From: an uncultured Planctomycetaceae bacterium | Lineage (GTDB): Bacteria > Planctomycetota > Planctomycetia > Pirellulales > Pirellulaceae | NCBI GenBank assembly: GCA_903927685.1 | Contig: CAIYOB010001637.1 | Span: 1 to 20,682, forward strand | DNA: 20,682 bases | Direction of reading: 5' to 3' | In this document: positions 1 through 7,981 of the stretch, in pieces | Layout of the letters: every line of letters begins with the position of its first letter | How positions within the stretch are numbered: the stretch's first letter is position 1 | Program-made: the position numbers and the translations under genes | Notes under the pieces: model-generated | Seen by the model: the letters and a program-made list of their open reading frames with translations, nothing else | Told to the model about the DNA's origin: nothing | The model's database searches: none

Positions 1-237
1 CCAACGCCCAAAAAGAAGATCGCGGAAGCCGAACAGCGGATTGCCGAACTGACCAAGGAGGCCCGCGAACTGGCCGCCCGTGCCCAGGACATCGAGGACG
101 CGGTGTACGACCTAAAAGCCGTGAACCCAAACAAGCAGACGGAAGAAGACCAGCGGACGACTGGGGAACTGCTCGACATCATCGAGGCGAAGGGCCGCGA
201 AGTGGCCGAGGCGTTGGCGGTGTTGCGGTCGCTCTGA
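1..237 (+). CDS. C-terminal fragment, probable type I restriction-modification methylase subunit (HsdM-like)
   Basis: An open frame runs in from the left edge and stops with TGA at 235-237, leaving 78 residues. The visible part is charged and helical and includes the string DIEDAVYDLKAVNPN, then a segment ending ELLDIIEAKGREVAEAL. This tail resembles the C-terminus of N-6 adenine methylases of type I restriction systems, where a helical region follows the catalytic domain and contacts the specificity subunit. The methylase motifs (NPPF and the SAM-binding region) lie outside the window, so the assignment rests on recalling the tail only. No hsdS or hsdR follows on this strand; the next gene is on the opposite strand. 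It could also be another protein with a coiled-coil tail. Confidence 0.5.
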   Translation, partial: PTPKKKIAEAEQRIAELTKEARELAARAQDIEDAVYDLKAVNPNKQTEEDQRTTGELLDIIEAKGREVAEALAVLRSL

Positions 238-297
238 GAATCGCTGCGGACAAAAGGACTCGCAACGGCGGGGAGCGACTGGTTTCTCGAACGGTGC

Positions 298-1701
298 TCA
301 CCGCCCGCCCGGCGTCGGAGGCCCGGCCGCGAACGTGGGGGGCAACAACGATTTGACCTGCTCCACGATGCGGTCCTCCAGCGGCGGCTGGACGCGCTCG
401 GGGTGGCCGTAGGTGACGATCGTGCTGAGCGAGTTATTGACTTCATAGCCGCCTTCGTCCAGCAGTCGTTTGGACACGATATAGGCGGACACGTCGTTGC
501 TGTAGGCGTTGATCCACAGCCGGTCGCCAGCCAACTCGCGCTTCAGCCGCAGCGCATAATCGACCACCACCTCGTGGGACAGGAAGACCATCGCCAGATC
601 GTCTCCCCAGGTCCACGTAGTCAGCGGGTACTTGGCGATCTTCGCCGGGGCTTCGCCGGCTTCCAGCTTTTCGAGCAGCCGCTGGGCCGCATACGATTTC
701 TTCGCGGTCTGGCGCAGCTCGTCCAAGGGCGGCGGAGGTGCGTAGGCGATCTCCAACGTCGCCGTCCGGGCCGTCAGCGGTCCGGAGACGGGTCGCCCCG
801 GTTCGGCCAGCAACCGCTGGACCTCGTCGGCCATCGCCCGGCCGTGCTGCTCGCACAAGGCGACCGTGCTGTGCGGGCACGGATCGGCGTCGGCGCCGCA
901 ACCGAGCGTGATCAAGGCCACTGCGCCGGGGTTGTCGGCTTCGATGTACTCCTGGGCGCAGCCCGCCCAGTCGCCGTGGATCTGCAGGAAATTCCCGCGC
1001 AGCGTCGTATTGTGGCACGCATAGTTGACGGCGACCGCCAGCAGCTTGCCCTGCTGGTCCGTCACCCGCAGCAGCGGCAAGCTGTGGTCGACCGGGGCGT
1101 CCGGGACGGCGCCGAAGCCGGACCATTTGCCGTCCTTCAGGACGCGGCGATTGGCGGCAAAGCCGACGCGGCCCCGGCACACGGCCAACTGGGCCGGGAC
1201 CCGGGACTCCAGGGCTCGCAGCACGACCTGTTCCAGCCGGTCCGTCAACTCCGCCGCATACCGGGTCAGGTGCTCCAGCTCGTCGCCCGACAGGCTCTTC
1301 ATCCCCTTGAGATTCGGCCCCGAATGATTGTGCGAGTTGCAGAGCATGAAACGTTCCGGCTTCACCGGCACCTTGGCCTGCACGCGGCGAAGTGCCTCCG
1401 CGGCGATCTCGCTGGGCACGGCGCCGCAGTCCACGGTCAACAGCACTGCCGGCCCGTCGCCGTCATCCGCTCCCAGCGCCAAGGCGGATGCCCGGAGCCG
1501 GCCCGCGATTCCCTCCGATTCCGTTTTCCGCGAGGCATAGCCGTACATCCGGACCGGCCCGTTGGGCGTGATATCCACCTTGGCTGCGCCGGCCAGCATG
1601 GCCTCGGCTCCCACTGCCACGGCTGACGGTGCGGCAAGCAGCCCACCGGCTGCCACCGCTAGCACGATGCCCCTGGCTCGCCAGAAAACGGCTTCCCACA
1701 T
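298..1701 (-). CDS. Secreted neutral/alkaline ceramidase-fold hydrolase (N-terminal domain family)
   Basis: A 467-residue protein from the ATG at 1701, chosen because GGGAG lies just upstream and the N-terminus then gives a signal peptide (a hydrophobic stretch ending near AVAVGAEA). In-frame starts further out (1737, 1836) would put extra residues before that signal. The body resembles the neutral/alkaline non-lysosomal ceramidase N-terminal domain. It starts with a GAAKVDITP-type strand, has the zinc-ligand motif NSHNHSGP (residues 122-129, HxH) and a second histidine in NYACHNTTL (about residue 230). In true ceramidases the catalytic serine is in GDVSPN. The matching segment here is GCGADADP (residues 267-274), so the serine is absent. 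Known ceramidases hydrolyse the amide of ceramide; this member may act on another substrate. It is divergent from the efflux gene at 1914, across about 210 bases. Confidence 0.85.
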   Translation of the reverse strand: MWEAVFWRARGIVLAVAAGGLLAAPSAVAVGAEAMLAGAAKVDITPNGPVRMYGYASRKTESEGIAGRLRASALALGADDGDGPAVLLTVDCGAVPSEIAAEALRRVQAKVPVKPERFMLCNSHNHSGPNLKGMKSLSGDELEHLTRYAAELTDRLEQVVLRALESRVPAQLAVCRGRVGFAANRRVLKDGKWSGFGAVPDAPVDHSLPLLRVTDQQGKLLAVAVNYACHNTTLRGNFLQIHGDWAGCAQEYIEADNPGAVALITLGCGADADPCPHSTVALCEQHGRAMADEVQRLLAEPGRPVSGPLTARTATLEIAYAPPPPLDELRQTAKKSYAAQRLLEKLEAGEAPAKIAKYPLTTWTWGDDLAMVFLSHEVVVDYALRLKRELAGDRLWINAYSNDVSAYIVSKRLLDEGGYEVNNSLSTIVTYGHPERVQPPLEDRIVEQVKSLLPPTFAAGPPTPGGR

Positions 1702-1913
1702 CGCTGCTCTCCCTCTTGCTGATGGCGATTCGATCATCCCCTGTCCACACCCGATATGGTAACGCGCCGCGGCGAGGAAAGGGAAGGCGCGGCCAACTCG
1801 GGCTCGGAACACCCGTCGGGATTTCGCGTCATGCACCGTTTGCCGCGCGGCCGATAAGACGGATTGTGCGGGTTCGCGCGGAAATCGCGATTATTGCGCG
1901 CCAGGAGGTTGTA

Positions 1914-3500
1914 ATGACCCGAAACAACATGGCATGTCTCGCTCTGGCGACCTGCCTGCTAGCAGGTTGCACCAGCGTCAATCAATGGTGGCACAACGGC
2001 TGGAAGGTCGGTCCCAACTACTGCGGCACCGAGGCTCCTGTCGCGGAGCACTGGATTGACGCTGGCAATGCGAACTTGAAAGGTGGCGAAGCCGACTACA
2101 GTTACTGGTGGACCGCGTTCAACGATCCGGTGCTGGACCGGTTGGTCCAGATCGCCAGCGAACAGAACCTGCCGCTGCAGATCGCCGGCTTGCGAATCAT
2201 GGAGGCCCGCGCCCAACGGGGGATTGCCGCGGGCAGCCTGTTCCCGCAGAAACAGCAGGCGCTGGGGTCTTACTCGCGAGCCAAATTCAGCGACAACATG
2301 TACCCGTTCGGGCTCTTTCCCGGCAACCGTGAATACGACAACTGGCTGGCCGGTTTTGACATGGCCTGGGAACTGGATCTTTGGGGCAAGCTGCGGCGCG
2401 GGATCGAGGCGGCGGACGCGAGCCTGGACGCGCAGGTCGAGGATTACGACGACATGCTCGTCATCCTCCAGGCCGATGTGGCCGCAGCCTACATCCAGAT
2501 GCGGGCGATCGAAGAGCAGACGACGTATGCCAAGAAGAACATCGAGATCCAGCAAGATTCGTTGAAGATCGTCAGGAACCGCTTCGAGCAGGGCGTCATC
2601 GGCGAACTGGACGTGCGCCAGGCGGGAGCCCAACTGGCGATCACCGAGTCGCTTCTTCCCCAGCTGGAGCAGTCGCATCGCCAGGTTCAGAACGGGCTGT
2701 GCCTGCTGTTGGGCATGCCGCCGGGCAGCCTGCAGGCGGAACTGGGCGCGCCGCAACCGATTCCCACGCCACCGGCGGAAGTGGTGGTCGGGATTCCGGC
2801 CGACCTGCTGCGCCGGCGACCGGACGTGCGCCGCGCCGAGCGGCAGGCCGCGGCCCAGTCAGCCCGCATCGGCATGGCTGAAGCCGACTTCTACCCCAGC
2901 CTGGCGATCACCGGCAATGTTTCTTTTCAGGCGGAGCCGTTCAGGGACCTGCTGGACTGGCACAGCGTCGGCGGAGCTGTCGGTCCCGGCCTGCAGTGGA
3001 ATATCCTGAACTACGGCCGCATCCGCAATCGCGTCCGGGTCGAAGACGCGCGGTTCCAGCAGGCCGTGCTGGGCTACCAGAGCGCCGTGTTGGCGGCCAA
3101 CAAGGAAGCGGAAGACGCCGTTGTCGCGTTCCTGCGCGAACAGCAGCGCGTGCGATCGCTGGACAAGGCGGCGCAGGAAGTCATTCGGGCCCTGGAGATC
3201 GGCTTGCGGTTGTACGAACAGGGCGTGGTCGACTATCAGCGCGTGCTGGACTCGCAGCGCGCCGCCGTCCTGCAACAGGACGCGTTGGCTCAAAGTCGCG
3301 GCCAGGTGGCGACGAACCTGGTGGCGGTGTACAAGGCCCTGGGCGGCGGCTGGACGACGCGACTGGCTTGCGGCGCGCCGGCGGCAGACGCGGCAGCAGC
3401 CGACCCGGCGCGGCCGGTGGAACCGACTCCGGAACCGGCGGCTGGTTCCGCAGGGACGGGTGAGTCCGTTCCCGCGTCCGGACCTGCGCCGGCGCCCTGA
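1914..3500 (+). CDS. Outer-membrane efflux lipoprotein, NodT/OprM (TolC-like) family
   Basis: A 528-residue protein. The start is the ATG at 1914, with AGGAGG about 5 bases upstream; the frame is open further upstream but that part has no signal sequence. Residues 1-19 form a lipoprotein signal with lipobox LLAGC (lipidated Cys19). It is followed by the VGPNY opening typical of NodT-family outer-membrane factors, then two outer-membrane efflux repeats with long helices and the conserved PDVRRAE and FYPSLAITG motifs. Such proteins form the trimeric outer-membrane channel of tripartite RND or MFS exporters. No adaptor (MFP) or inner-membrane pump lies next to it, so it is an orphan here. The last 45 or so residues are an Ala/Pro/Glu-rich tail, probably disordered, that the family usually lacks. 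Confidence 0.92.
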   Translation: MTRNNMACLALATCLLAGCTSVNQWWHNGWKVGPNYCGTEAPVAEHWIDAGNANLKGGEADYSYWWTAFNDPVLDRLVQIASEQNLPLQIAGLRIMEARAQRGIAAGSLFPQKQQALGSYSRAKFSDNMYPFGLFPGNREYDNWLAGFDMAWELDLWGKLRRGIEAADASLDAQVEDYDDMLVILQADVAAAYIQMRAIEEQTTYAKKNIEIQQDSLKIVRNRFEQGVIGELDVRQAGAQLAITESLLPQLEQSHRQVQNGLCLLLGMPPGSLQAELGAPQPIPTPPAEVVVGIPADLLRRRPDVRRAERQAAAQSARIGMAEADFYPSLAITGNVSFQAEPFRDLLDWHSVGGAVGPGLQWNILNYGRIRNRVRVEDARFQQAVLGYQSAVLAANKEAEDAVVAFLREQQRVRSLDKAAQEVIRALEIGLRLYEQGVVDYQRVLDSQRAAVLQQDALAQSRGQVATNLVAVYKALGGGWTTRLACGAPAADAAAADPARPVEPTPEPAAGSAGTGESVPASGPAPAP

Positions 3501-3509
3501 CGGCGGACA

Positions 3510-3527
3510 CCGGCGGGCTGACGCCGG
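3510..3527. terminator. GC-rich hairpin between convergent genes, possible bidirectional terminator
   Basis: CCGGCG (3510-3515) pairs with CGCCGG (3522-3527) around a 6-base loop. It lies in the 45-base gap between the stop of the efflux lipoprotein (3500) and the stop of the MoaD-like gene (3546), where a shared terminator would be expected. There is no T-run on either side, so it is not a standard intrinsic terminator, and such hairpins arise easily by chance at this GC content. Confidence 0.35.
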
Positions 3528-3545
3528 CGCCGTTCGCCAGCGTCT

Positions 3546-3791
3546 TCAGCCGCCGCTGACGGGCGGGATCAGGGCTACTTCGGCGCCGGGCGGGATGGCG
3601 GACGCATCGGGGGCATACTGGGCGTCGACCGCGAACAGGGCGTGGGGCACCAGCCCCGCCAAGGCGGGATGCTGGTCGGCCAGGGCCTTGCGCAACTCGG
3701 CCACCGTCGCCTCGGGCGGCAGGTCGACGGCGACGGCATCCTGCCCGACCAGTTGTCGAGCCAACGCAAACACGCGGACGGAAGTTCTCAT
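3546..3791 (-). CDS. MoaD/ThiS-family small sulfur-carrier protein
   Basis: An 81-residue protein with a beta-grasp (ubiquitin-like) pattern: an N-terminal VRVFALARQLVG strand, a LPPEATVAELRKAL loop and helix, and the C-terminal tail IPPVSGG. The terminal Gly-Gly is the signature of MoaD and ThiS, which is adenylated and thiocarboxylated to deliver sulfur for molybdopterin or thiamine. The start ATG (3791-3789) overlaps the stop of the upstream oxidoreductase in an ATGA, so translation is probably coupled. No MoaE, MoeB or other cofactor gene is in the window. It may be a true molybdopterin synthase small subunit or a sulfur carrier with another role; pairing with a FAD/Fe-S oxidoreductase does not settle this. 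Confidence 0.82.
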   Translation of the reverse strand: MRTSVRVFALARQLVGQDAVAVDLPPEATVAELRKALADQHPALAGLVPHALFAVDAQYAPDASAIPPGAEVALIPPVSGG

Positions 3792-6751
3792 GTCACGGTC
3801 AGGTCTTCGCTGTGCGAGGTGAGCAGAGCGGCGATTTCGGGCATCAGATTGTAGGCCAGCGCCAAGAGCTTGATCGGGTGAATCGTCGGCTTGGACGTGC
3901 CCTGTTCCATCTGGATCTTGCAGGCGCTGCACTCGGTGACCCCGGCCTGCAAGGTCGGGTTGCGGAGTTCCGAGATCAGGCCCCAGCCCGCCCGGAGGCT
4001 GGTGCGGTAGTTGTGCCGTTTCAAGCCGAACGCGCCCGCCATTCCCGAGCACCCGCGCTCGATCCGTTGCAGGGTCAAGCCGGGAATCAGCCGCAGCAGG
4101 TCTTCGCCGGGGCTGCCTACGCTCAGGGCCTTGAGGTGGCAGGGCAGGTGGTAGCCCAGGGTCGCGTTCAACGGCCGCAGATCCAGTTCCAGCTTGCCGG
4201 CCTGGTGCATCCGCCACAGGTACGTGCACGCCTCGCTGGAATTCTCCGCGACCAGCCGCGCGTCTTCCTCGTCGAACAGGCTCAGGTACTCGTGCGTCAG
4301 GCACAGCGCCGCGGCGGGCTCGGTGGTGATGATGTGATAGCCCTGCCGCACCGCGTCGGCGAGGATGGCCAGATTCTGGGCCGCCAGCCGGCGGGCGATG
4401 TCCACGGCGCCCAGCGAAATCGCGGCCATGCCGCATTGGACCTGCTGCGGATGCACGTACACCGCCACGCCGTTGTGCTGCAGGACGGCAACCAGCGCTT
4501 CTCCCAACTGCGTGTCATGCCAATTGGCATAGATGTCCACGAAGTACAACACCTTGTTGCCGGTCCGGCGGCTGGGGCGATCGAGCCGCCGCCGATGCGC
4601 CAACTGCAAGAAGCTGCGGCTCTCGAAAGGCGGCAGTTTGCGGCCCTGAGCGATGCCCAGCAGTTTCTCCAGCAGCCAGCGCATCCGCCGGTTGCGGATC
4701 GCCCAATTGGCCAGGCCGCTGAACGTCGAGCCCCAGGCGGACCAGCGGTCCATGCGGGCGATGAACCAGTCGGACATGCTCAGCCCGTTGGCGGCGACGT
4801 ATTGCGCCTTGGTCTCCAGCACCAGCTTGGGAATGTCGACGACGGCCGGGCACTCGAAACGGCACTGGTGGCAATTGACACACAGGTCGACGATCGATTT
4901 CAGGTCCTCCGCCAGCAGTCGGCCCGGATCCAGGCGGCCGGTCAGCACGGCCCGCAGCAGATTCGCCTTGGCGCGCGGCGAAGCTTCCTCGCGGGGAGCA
5001 AAGCGAAAGATGGGGCACATCCGCTCTTCGGGCCCCTGCGTCCGGCAGCGGCCACAGCCGTTACAGGCGCGAGTAGCCTGACTGATGTCGGCCCAATTCC
5101 AGGCCAACTCGAGCTCGACCAGCGGCCGGGCCGGTTCACTGCCCTCTCCCGCCGCCAGCGGCGCTTGGATCGGGATGGCCGGCCGAAGGTTCTTCGTCAG
5201 CGGCTGGGGCACCTCGGCGACGACCTTGCCGGGATTCAGCAGATTCTTCGGGTCGAAAATTCGCTTGACCTCGCGAAACACCTCGTACAGCGGCCCCACC
5301 TGGCGGCGGAGGAACCAGCTGCGACTGAGCCCCAGCGAGTGCTCGCCGCTGATCGTGCCTTCCACTCCCAGGACTTCGTCGTACAGGTCGGCGGCCAGAT
5401 CCTGCATCAGCCGCTGGTGCTCGGGATTGGCCAGGTCCAGGAAGGGCCGCAGGTGCAGTTGGCCGTGTCCCAGGTGGGCAAACAGCGCCGCCGTGACGGC
5501 GTGCTTCTTGAACACGTTCTGCATGCGGACAAAGAACTCGGGCAGGGTGTCGGGCGGGACCGCAATATCCTCGATAAACGGCACGGCCTGGGTCGTGCCT
5601 TTCAGGCGGTACAACGTCGTGACCACGCGCCGCGACAGCCGCCAGTAGAAATCGCGTTCATCTTTCTCCATCGTGACGCGGGCGTCGAATGCCAGGTGGC
5701 GCTCCCGCACCAATCGCACGACCAATTCGCGGAGCCGCTGGCCGACTTCGTAAGCGTCGTCGCCCGCCTGCTCGACCAGCAGCATGGCCTCCGCCTCGGC
5801 CGGAATCAGCAACTCGTACCGCAAGTCCATCTCGCGGGCGATCGTCAGCAGGCGGCGGTCCATCAAGTCGCACGTCGCGACGCCCAGCGAGGTAATTTCC
5901 AGCGCGCCGCGTGCCGCCGACTCGAGCCGGTCGAAGAACAGCAGCGCCAAGCCGCGATGCTTGGGCCGCGGCACCGTGCGCACCGTGGCCTCCGTGACAA
6001 TCGCCAGCGTACCCTCCGAACCGACCAACAGCCGCGCCAGGTCCAACTGTCCGTCGGCCAGGACATCGTCCAGGTGATAGCCGCAGCGGTTGACCAGGCT
6101 CTTGGGCTGGTGCTGGGCGATCAGTTTCTGCTCGCGGCCTACGAGTTCGGCCAGGCGCCGGACCAACGGCTGCTCGGGCGACGGCGTCCGCTCGGGTTCC
6201 TCAGTCGTCACCGCATGCCGGCTGGCCTCCATCACCCGCCCGTCCGCCAGCACCACTTGCAGGCTGACCACGTGGTCGCGGGCCGAGCCGTATTGCGGCC
6301 AGTGCGTCCCCGAGGCGTCGACGGCCAGCACGCTGCCCATCGTGGTCACGGCGCGGGTCGCCGGATCGGGGCCGAACAGGCGGCCAAGACGGGCCAGTTG
6401 CCGATTCAGGTGCGCCAGTATCACCCCGGGCTGGACGCGCACCGTGTCCGGGTCGACGGAGATGACCCGCCGCATGCTGTGCGAGAAATCGAGGACCAGG
6501 CCGGGGCCCAGCGAGTCGCCCGCCAAGCCCGTACCTGAGCCGCGGGGATGGATCGGAATGCCTTTCTCCGCGGCGTACTGGACGCACGCGACCACGTCGG
6601 ACACGCCCCGGGGGCGCACCACGCCCAAGGGCTTGATCTCGTAGATACTGGCGTCGCTGGCGTACAGCTGCAGGAAGATGTCGTCACAGTGCACCTCGCC
6701 GGCCACCAAGCCGCGCAAGTCCGCCTGTATTCGCTCGCGATCCGGATCCAT
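3788..6751 (-). CDS. FAD-linked oxidase fused to an Fe-S/cysteine-rich (GlpC/LldE-like) oxidoreductase
   Basis: A 987-residue fusion, of the type annotated as D-lactate/glycolate dehydrogenase-like or YdiJ-like. Residues about 40-240 are a PCMH-type FAD-binding domain (PRGSGTGLAGDS is the pyrophosphate-binding part). A FAD-oxidase C-terminal domain follows, with ALFAHLGHGQLHLRPF. Two 4Fe-4S motifs come next: CNGCGRC...CP from residue 563 and CVNCHQCRFECP from residue 624. The last third carries two cysteine-rich CCG-type modules, seen in GlpC, LldE and HdrB; the second reads GCSGMAG. Likely role: oxidation of a 2-hydroxy acid with electrons passed through Fe-S clusters to the respiratory chain; the substrate is unknown. 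The ATG at 6751 is preferred (AGGA upstream, homology begins soon after) over an in-frame TTG at 6808. Its stop overlaps the MoaD-like start. Confidence 0.9.
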   Translation of the reverse strand: MDPDRERIQADLRGLVAGEVHCDDIFLQLYASDASIYEIKPLGVVRPRGVSDVVACVQYAAEKGIPIHPRGSGTGLAGDSLGPGLVLDFSHSMRRVISVDPDTVRVQPGVILAHLNRQLARLGRLFGPDPATRAVTTMGSVLAVDASGTHWPQYGSARDHVVSLQVVLADGRVMEASRHAVTTEEPERTPSPEQPLVRRLAELVGREQKLIAQHQPKSLVNRCGYHLDDVLADGQLDLARLLVGSEGTLAIVTEATVRTVPRPKHRGLALLFFDRLESAARGALEITSLGVATCDLMDRRLLTIAREMDLRYELLIPAEAEAMLLVEQAGDDAYEVGQRLRELVVRLVRERHLAFDARVTMEKDERDFYWRLSRRVVTTLYRLKGTTQAVPFIEDIAVPPDTLPEFFVRMQNVFKKHAVTAALFAHLGHGQLHLRPFLDLANPEHQRLMQDLAADLYDEVLGVEGTISGEHSLGLSRSWFLRRQVGPLYEVFREVKRIFDPKNLLNPGKVVAEVPQPLTKNLRPAIPIQAPLAAGEGSEPARPLVELELAWNWADISQATRACNGCGRCRTQGPEERMCPIFRFAPREEASPRAKANLLRAVLTGRLDPGRLLAEDLKSIVDLCVNCHQCRFECPAVVDIPKLVLETKAQYVAANGLSMSDWFIARMDRWSAWGSTFSGLANWAIRNRRMRWLLEKLLGIAQGRKLPPFESRSFLQLAHRRRLDRPSRRTGNKVLYFVDIYANWHDTQLGEALVAVLQHNGVAVYVHPQQVQCGMAAISLGAVDIARRLAAQNLAILADAVRQGYHIITTEPAAALCLTHEYLSLFDEEDARLVAENSSEACTYLWRMHQAGKLELDLRPLNATLGYHLPCHLKALSVGSPGEDLLRLIPGLTLQRIERGCSGMAGAFGLKRHNYRTSLRAGWGLISELRNPTLQAGVTECSACKIQMEQGTSKPTIHPIKLLALAYNLMPEIAALLTSHSEDLTVT

Positions 6752-6770
6752 GACTATCTTGCGTCCTTTT

Positions 6771-6890
6771 CTATCCGGCTGCGGACGTAAACTCGACGCC
6801 TTCGTCAATTCGTCGCGTGGTGGGCGAAACCAGTTCGCCCGCCAAGTAGTCCTCCACGGACACCAAGCTCAGTTTCTGCACGGCGCTCAT
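6771..6890 (-). pseudogene. N-terminal stub of a Uma2-family (DUF820, PD-(D/E)XK-like) protein
   Basis: A 39-codon reading frame begins MSAVQKLSLVSVEDYLAGEL. This matches the N-terminus typical of Uma2-family putative endonucleases, which continue with a tyrosine/glutamate region and a PD-(D/E)XK core of about 150 more residues. Here the similarity ends after ELVSP, and the frame closes at TAG 6773-6771, only 20 bases before the start of the oxidoreductase gene. No nuclease core is visible nearby in any frame. It is best read as the remnant of a deleted gene. No strong ribosome-binding site precedes it. Confidence 0.6.
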
Positions 6891-6921
6891 ACGGCCCAAG
6901 TTAACCCTCGTGACGTTCCGT

Positions 6922-6936
6922 CGCAAGCCGCTTGCG
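6922..6936. terminator. Short hairpin downstream of RNase PH
   Basis: CGCAAG (6922-6927) and CTTGCG (6931-6936) form a perfect 6-bp stem with a CCG loop. It lies about 100 bases past the rph stop on the minus strand, between rph and the Uma2 stub. There is no T-run, so a terminator role is only possible. Confidence 0.25.
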
Positions 6937-7038
6937 GCATGCTTCCGACAGACGGCACGGCTCGGGTGGGGGGGCTGGTTGCGTCGTTCGCGGCCGAGCA
7001 GGAACAACGCGAGCGATTCGGCGAAGGGGATTCACGTC

Positions 7039-7770
7039 TCAGGCGAACGGCCAGTCTTCGTCGAGCGTCTCGCGCTGCAACTCGGTAAGCTGGGCGATGC
7101 CGCTGCGAGCCAAACGCAGCAGGGCTTGCAGTTCCTCGTCGCTGAACGTCGCCTCTTCGCCCGTGCCCTGAACTTCCACAAAGCGGCCGCGGCCGGTCAT
7201 CACCACGTTCATGTCAACCGCCGCCGCGACGTCCTGCTGATACTCCAGGTCCAGGACGGGCTGGCCGGCAACGATCCCGACACTGACGGCTGCCACGCTG
7301 TCGCGGAGCGGAAAGCGGCTCGGATCAGGCAACTGCCCCGCAATGCTGTGCAGGGCATCGACCAGGGCCAGGAAACCGCCGGTGATGCTGGCCGTCCGCG
7401 TCCCGCCGTCGGCTTCCAGGACGTCGCAATCCACGGTGATCAACCGCGGTCCCAGGGCTGCCAAGTCCGCCACCGCCCGCAGACTGCGGCCGATCAGCCG
7501 CTGGATTTCATTGGTGCGGCCGTCCAGCGTGCCGCCCCGTTCGCGCCGCTTGCGCGGACTGGTACTGCCCGGCAGCATGCTGTACTCGGCCGTGATCCAG
7601 CCTTTGTTCTTGCCTTCCAGCCAAGCCGGCAGGGTCAAGTCGATACTGGCCGTACACAGCACGGTCGTGCCGCCCGCCTGGTACAGCACGCTGCCGGGAC
7701 TGGTCTGCGTGAAACGCCGCTGGATCCGGATCGGGCGGAGTTCGTGCGGTGTACGAGCTGCGGATTTCAT
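7039..7770 (-). CDS. rph: Ribonuclease PH
   Basis: A 243-residue protein, close to the usual length of about 240. It trims nucleotides from the 3' end of tRNA precursors by phosphorolysis, releasing nucleoside diphosphates, and acts as a cytoplasmic hexamer. The family signatures are present in order: the N-terminal [12 protein letters not shown], then [17 protein letters not shown], the arginine-rich [30 protein letters not shown], and the phosphate-site region [19 protein letters not shown]. The start at 7770 has GGAGG about 8 bases upstream; further in-frame starts lie upstream but add no family sequence. It stands alone, divergent from the aldo/keto reductase. Nothing in it looks damaged. 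Confidence 0.97.
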   Translation of the reverse strand: MKSAARTPHELRPIRIQRRFTQTSPGSVLYQAGGTTVLCTASIDLTLPAWLEGKNKGWITAEYSMLPGSTSPRKRRERGGTLDGRTNEIQRLIGRSLRAVADLAALGPRLITVDCDVLEADGGTRTASITGGFLALVDALHSIAGQLPDPSRFPLRDSVAAVSVGIVAGQPVLDLEYQQDVAAAVDMNVVMTGRGRFVEVQGTGEEATFSDEELQALLRLARSGIAQLTELQRETLDEDWPFA

Positions 7771-7899
7771 CCTGGGTTCCTCCGGCATTTGACTGGCTTC
7801 GGCGCTGCGCGGGCACCGCTCGCGGAGCGAGCGGCCTACGGTGCGTGGGCACGGTCCAGAACCAACGCCGCTGGCTCCGCCAGCCCGGCGCCCCAAACC

Positions 7900-7929
7900 T
7901 TGCCCTGCGTGCTGTGTGTCTACTATACT
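7900..7929 (+). promoter_or_regulatory. Sigma-70-like promoter for the aldo/keto reductase
   Basis: TTGCCC (7900-7905), an 18-base spacer and TATACT (7924-7929) lie about 50 bases before the ATG at 7982, in the gap between the divergent rph and the reductase gene. The -10 box matches the consensus at 5 of 6 positions and the -35 box at 4 of 6. Confidence 0.5.
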
Positions 7930-7981
7930 GGCAGGGTGGAAATAGCGAAACCCGATCTACGCGCGAGACAAGGAGCAGGCT

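Noticed and set aside
403..1626. Long open frame on the plus strand opposite the ceramidase-fold gene
   Set aside because: Composition is typical of an antisense shadow in GC-rich DNA, with no family motifs; the minus-strand gene has clear zinc motifs and a signal peptide.
3812..6538. 908-codon plus-strand frame opposite the FAD/Fe-S oxidoreductase
   Set aside because: It is rich in Gln, Arg, His and Val as expected for a shadow frame, has no recognisable domain, and the opposite strand has complete flavin and Fe-S motifs.
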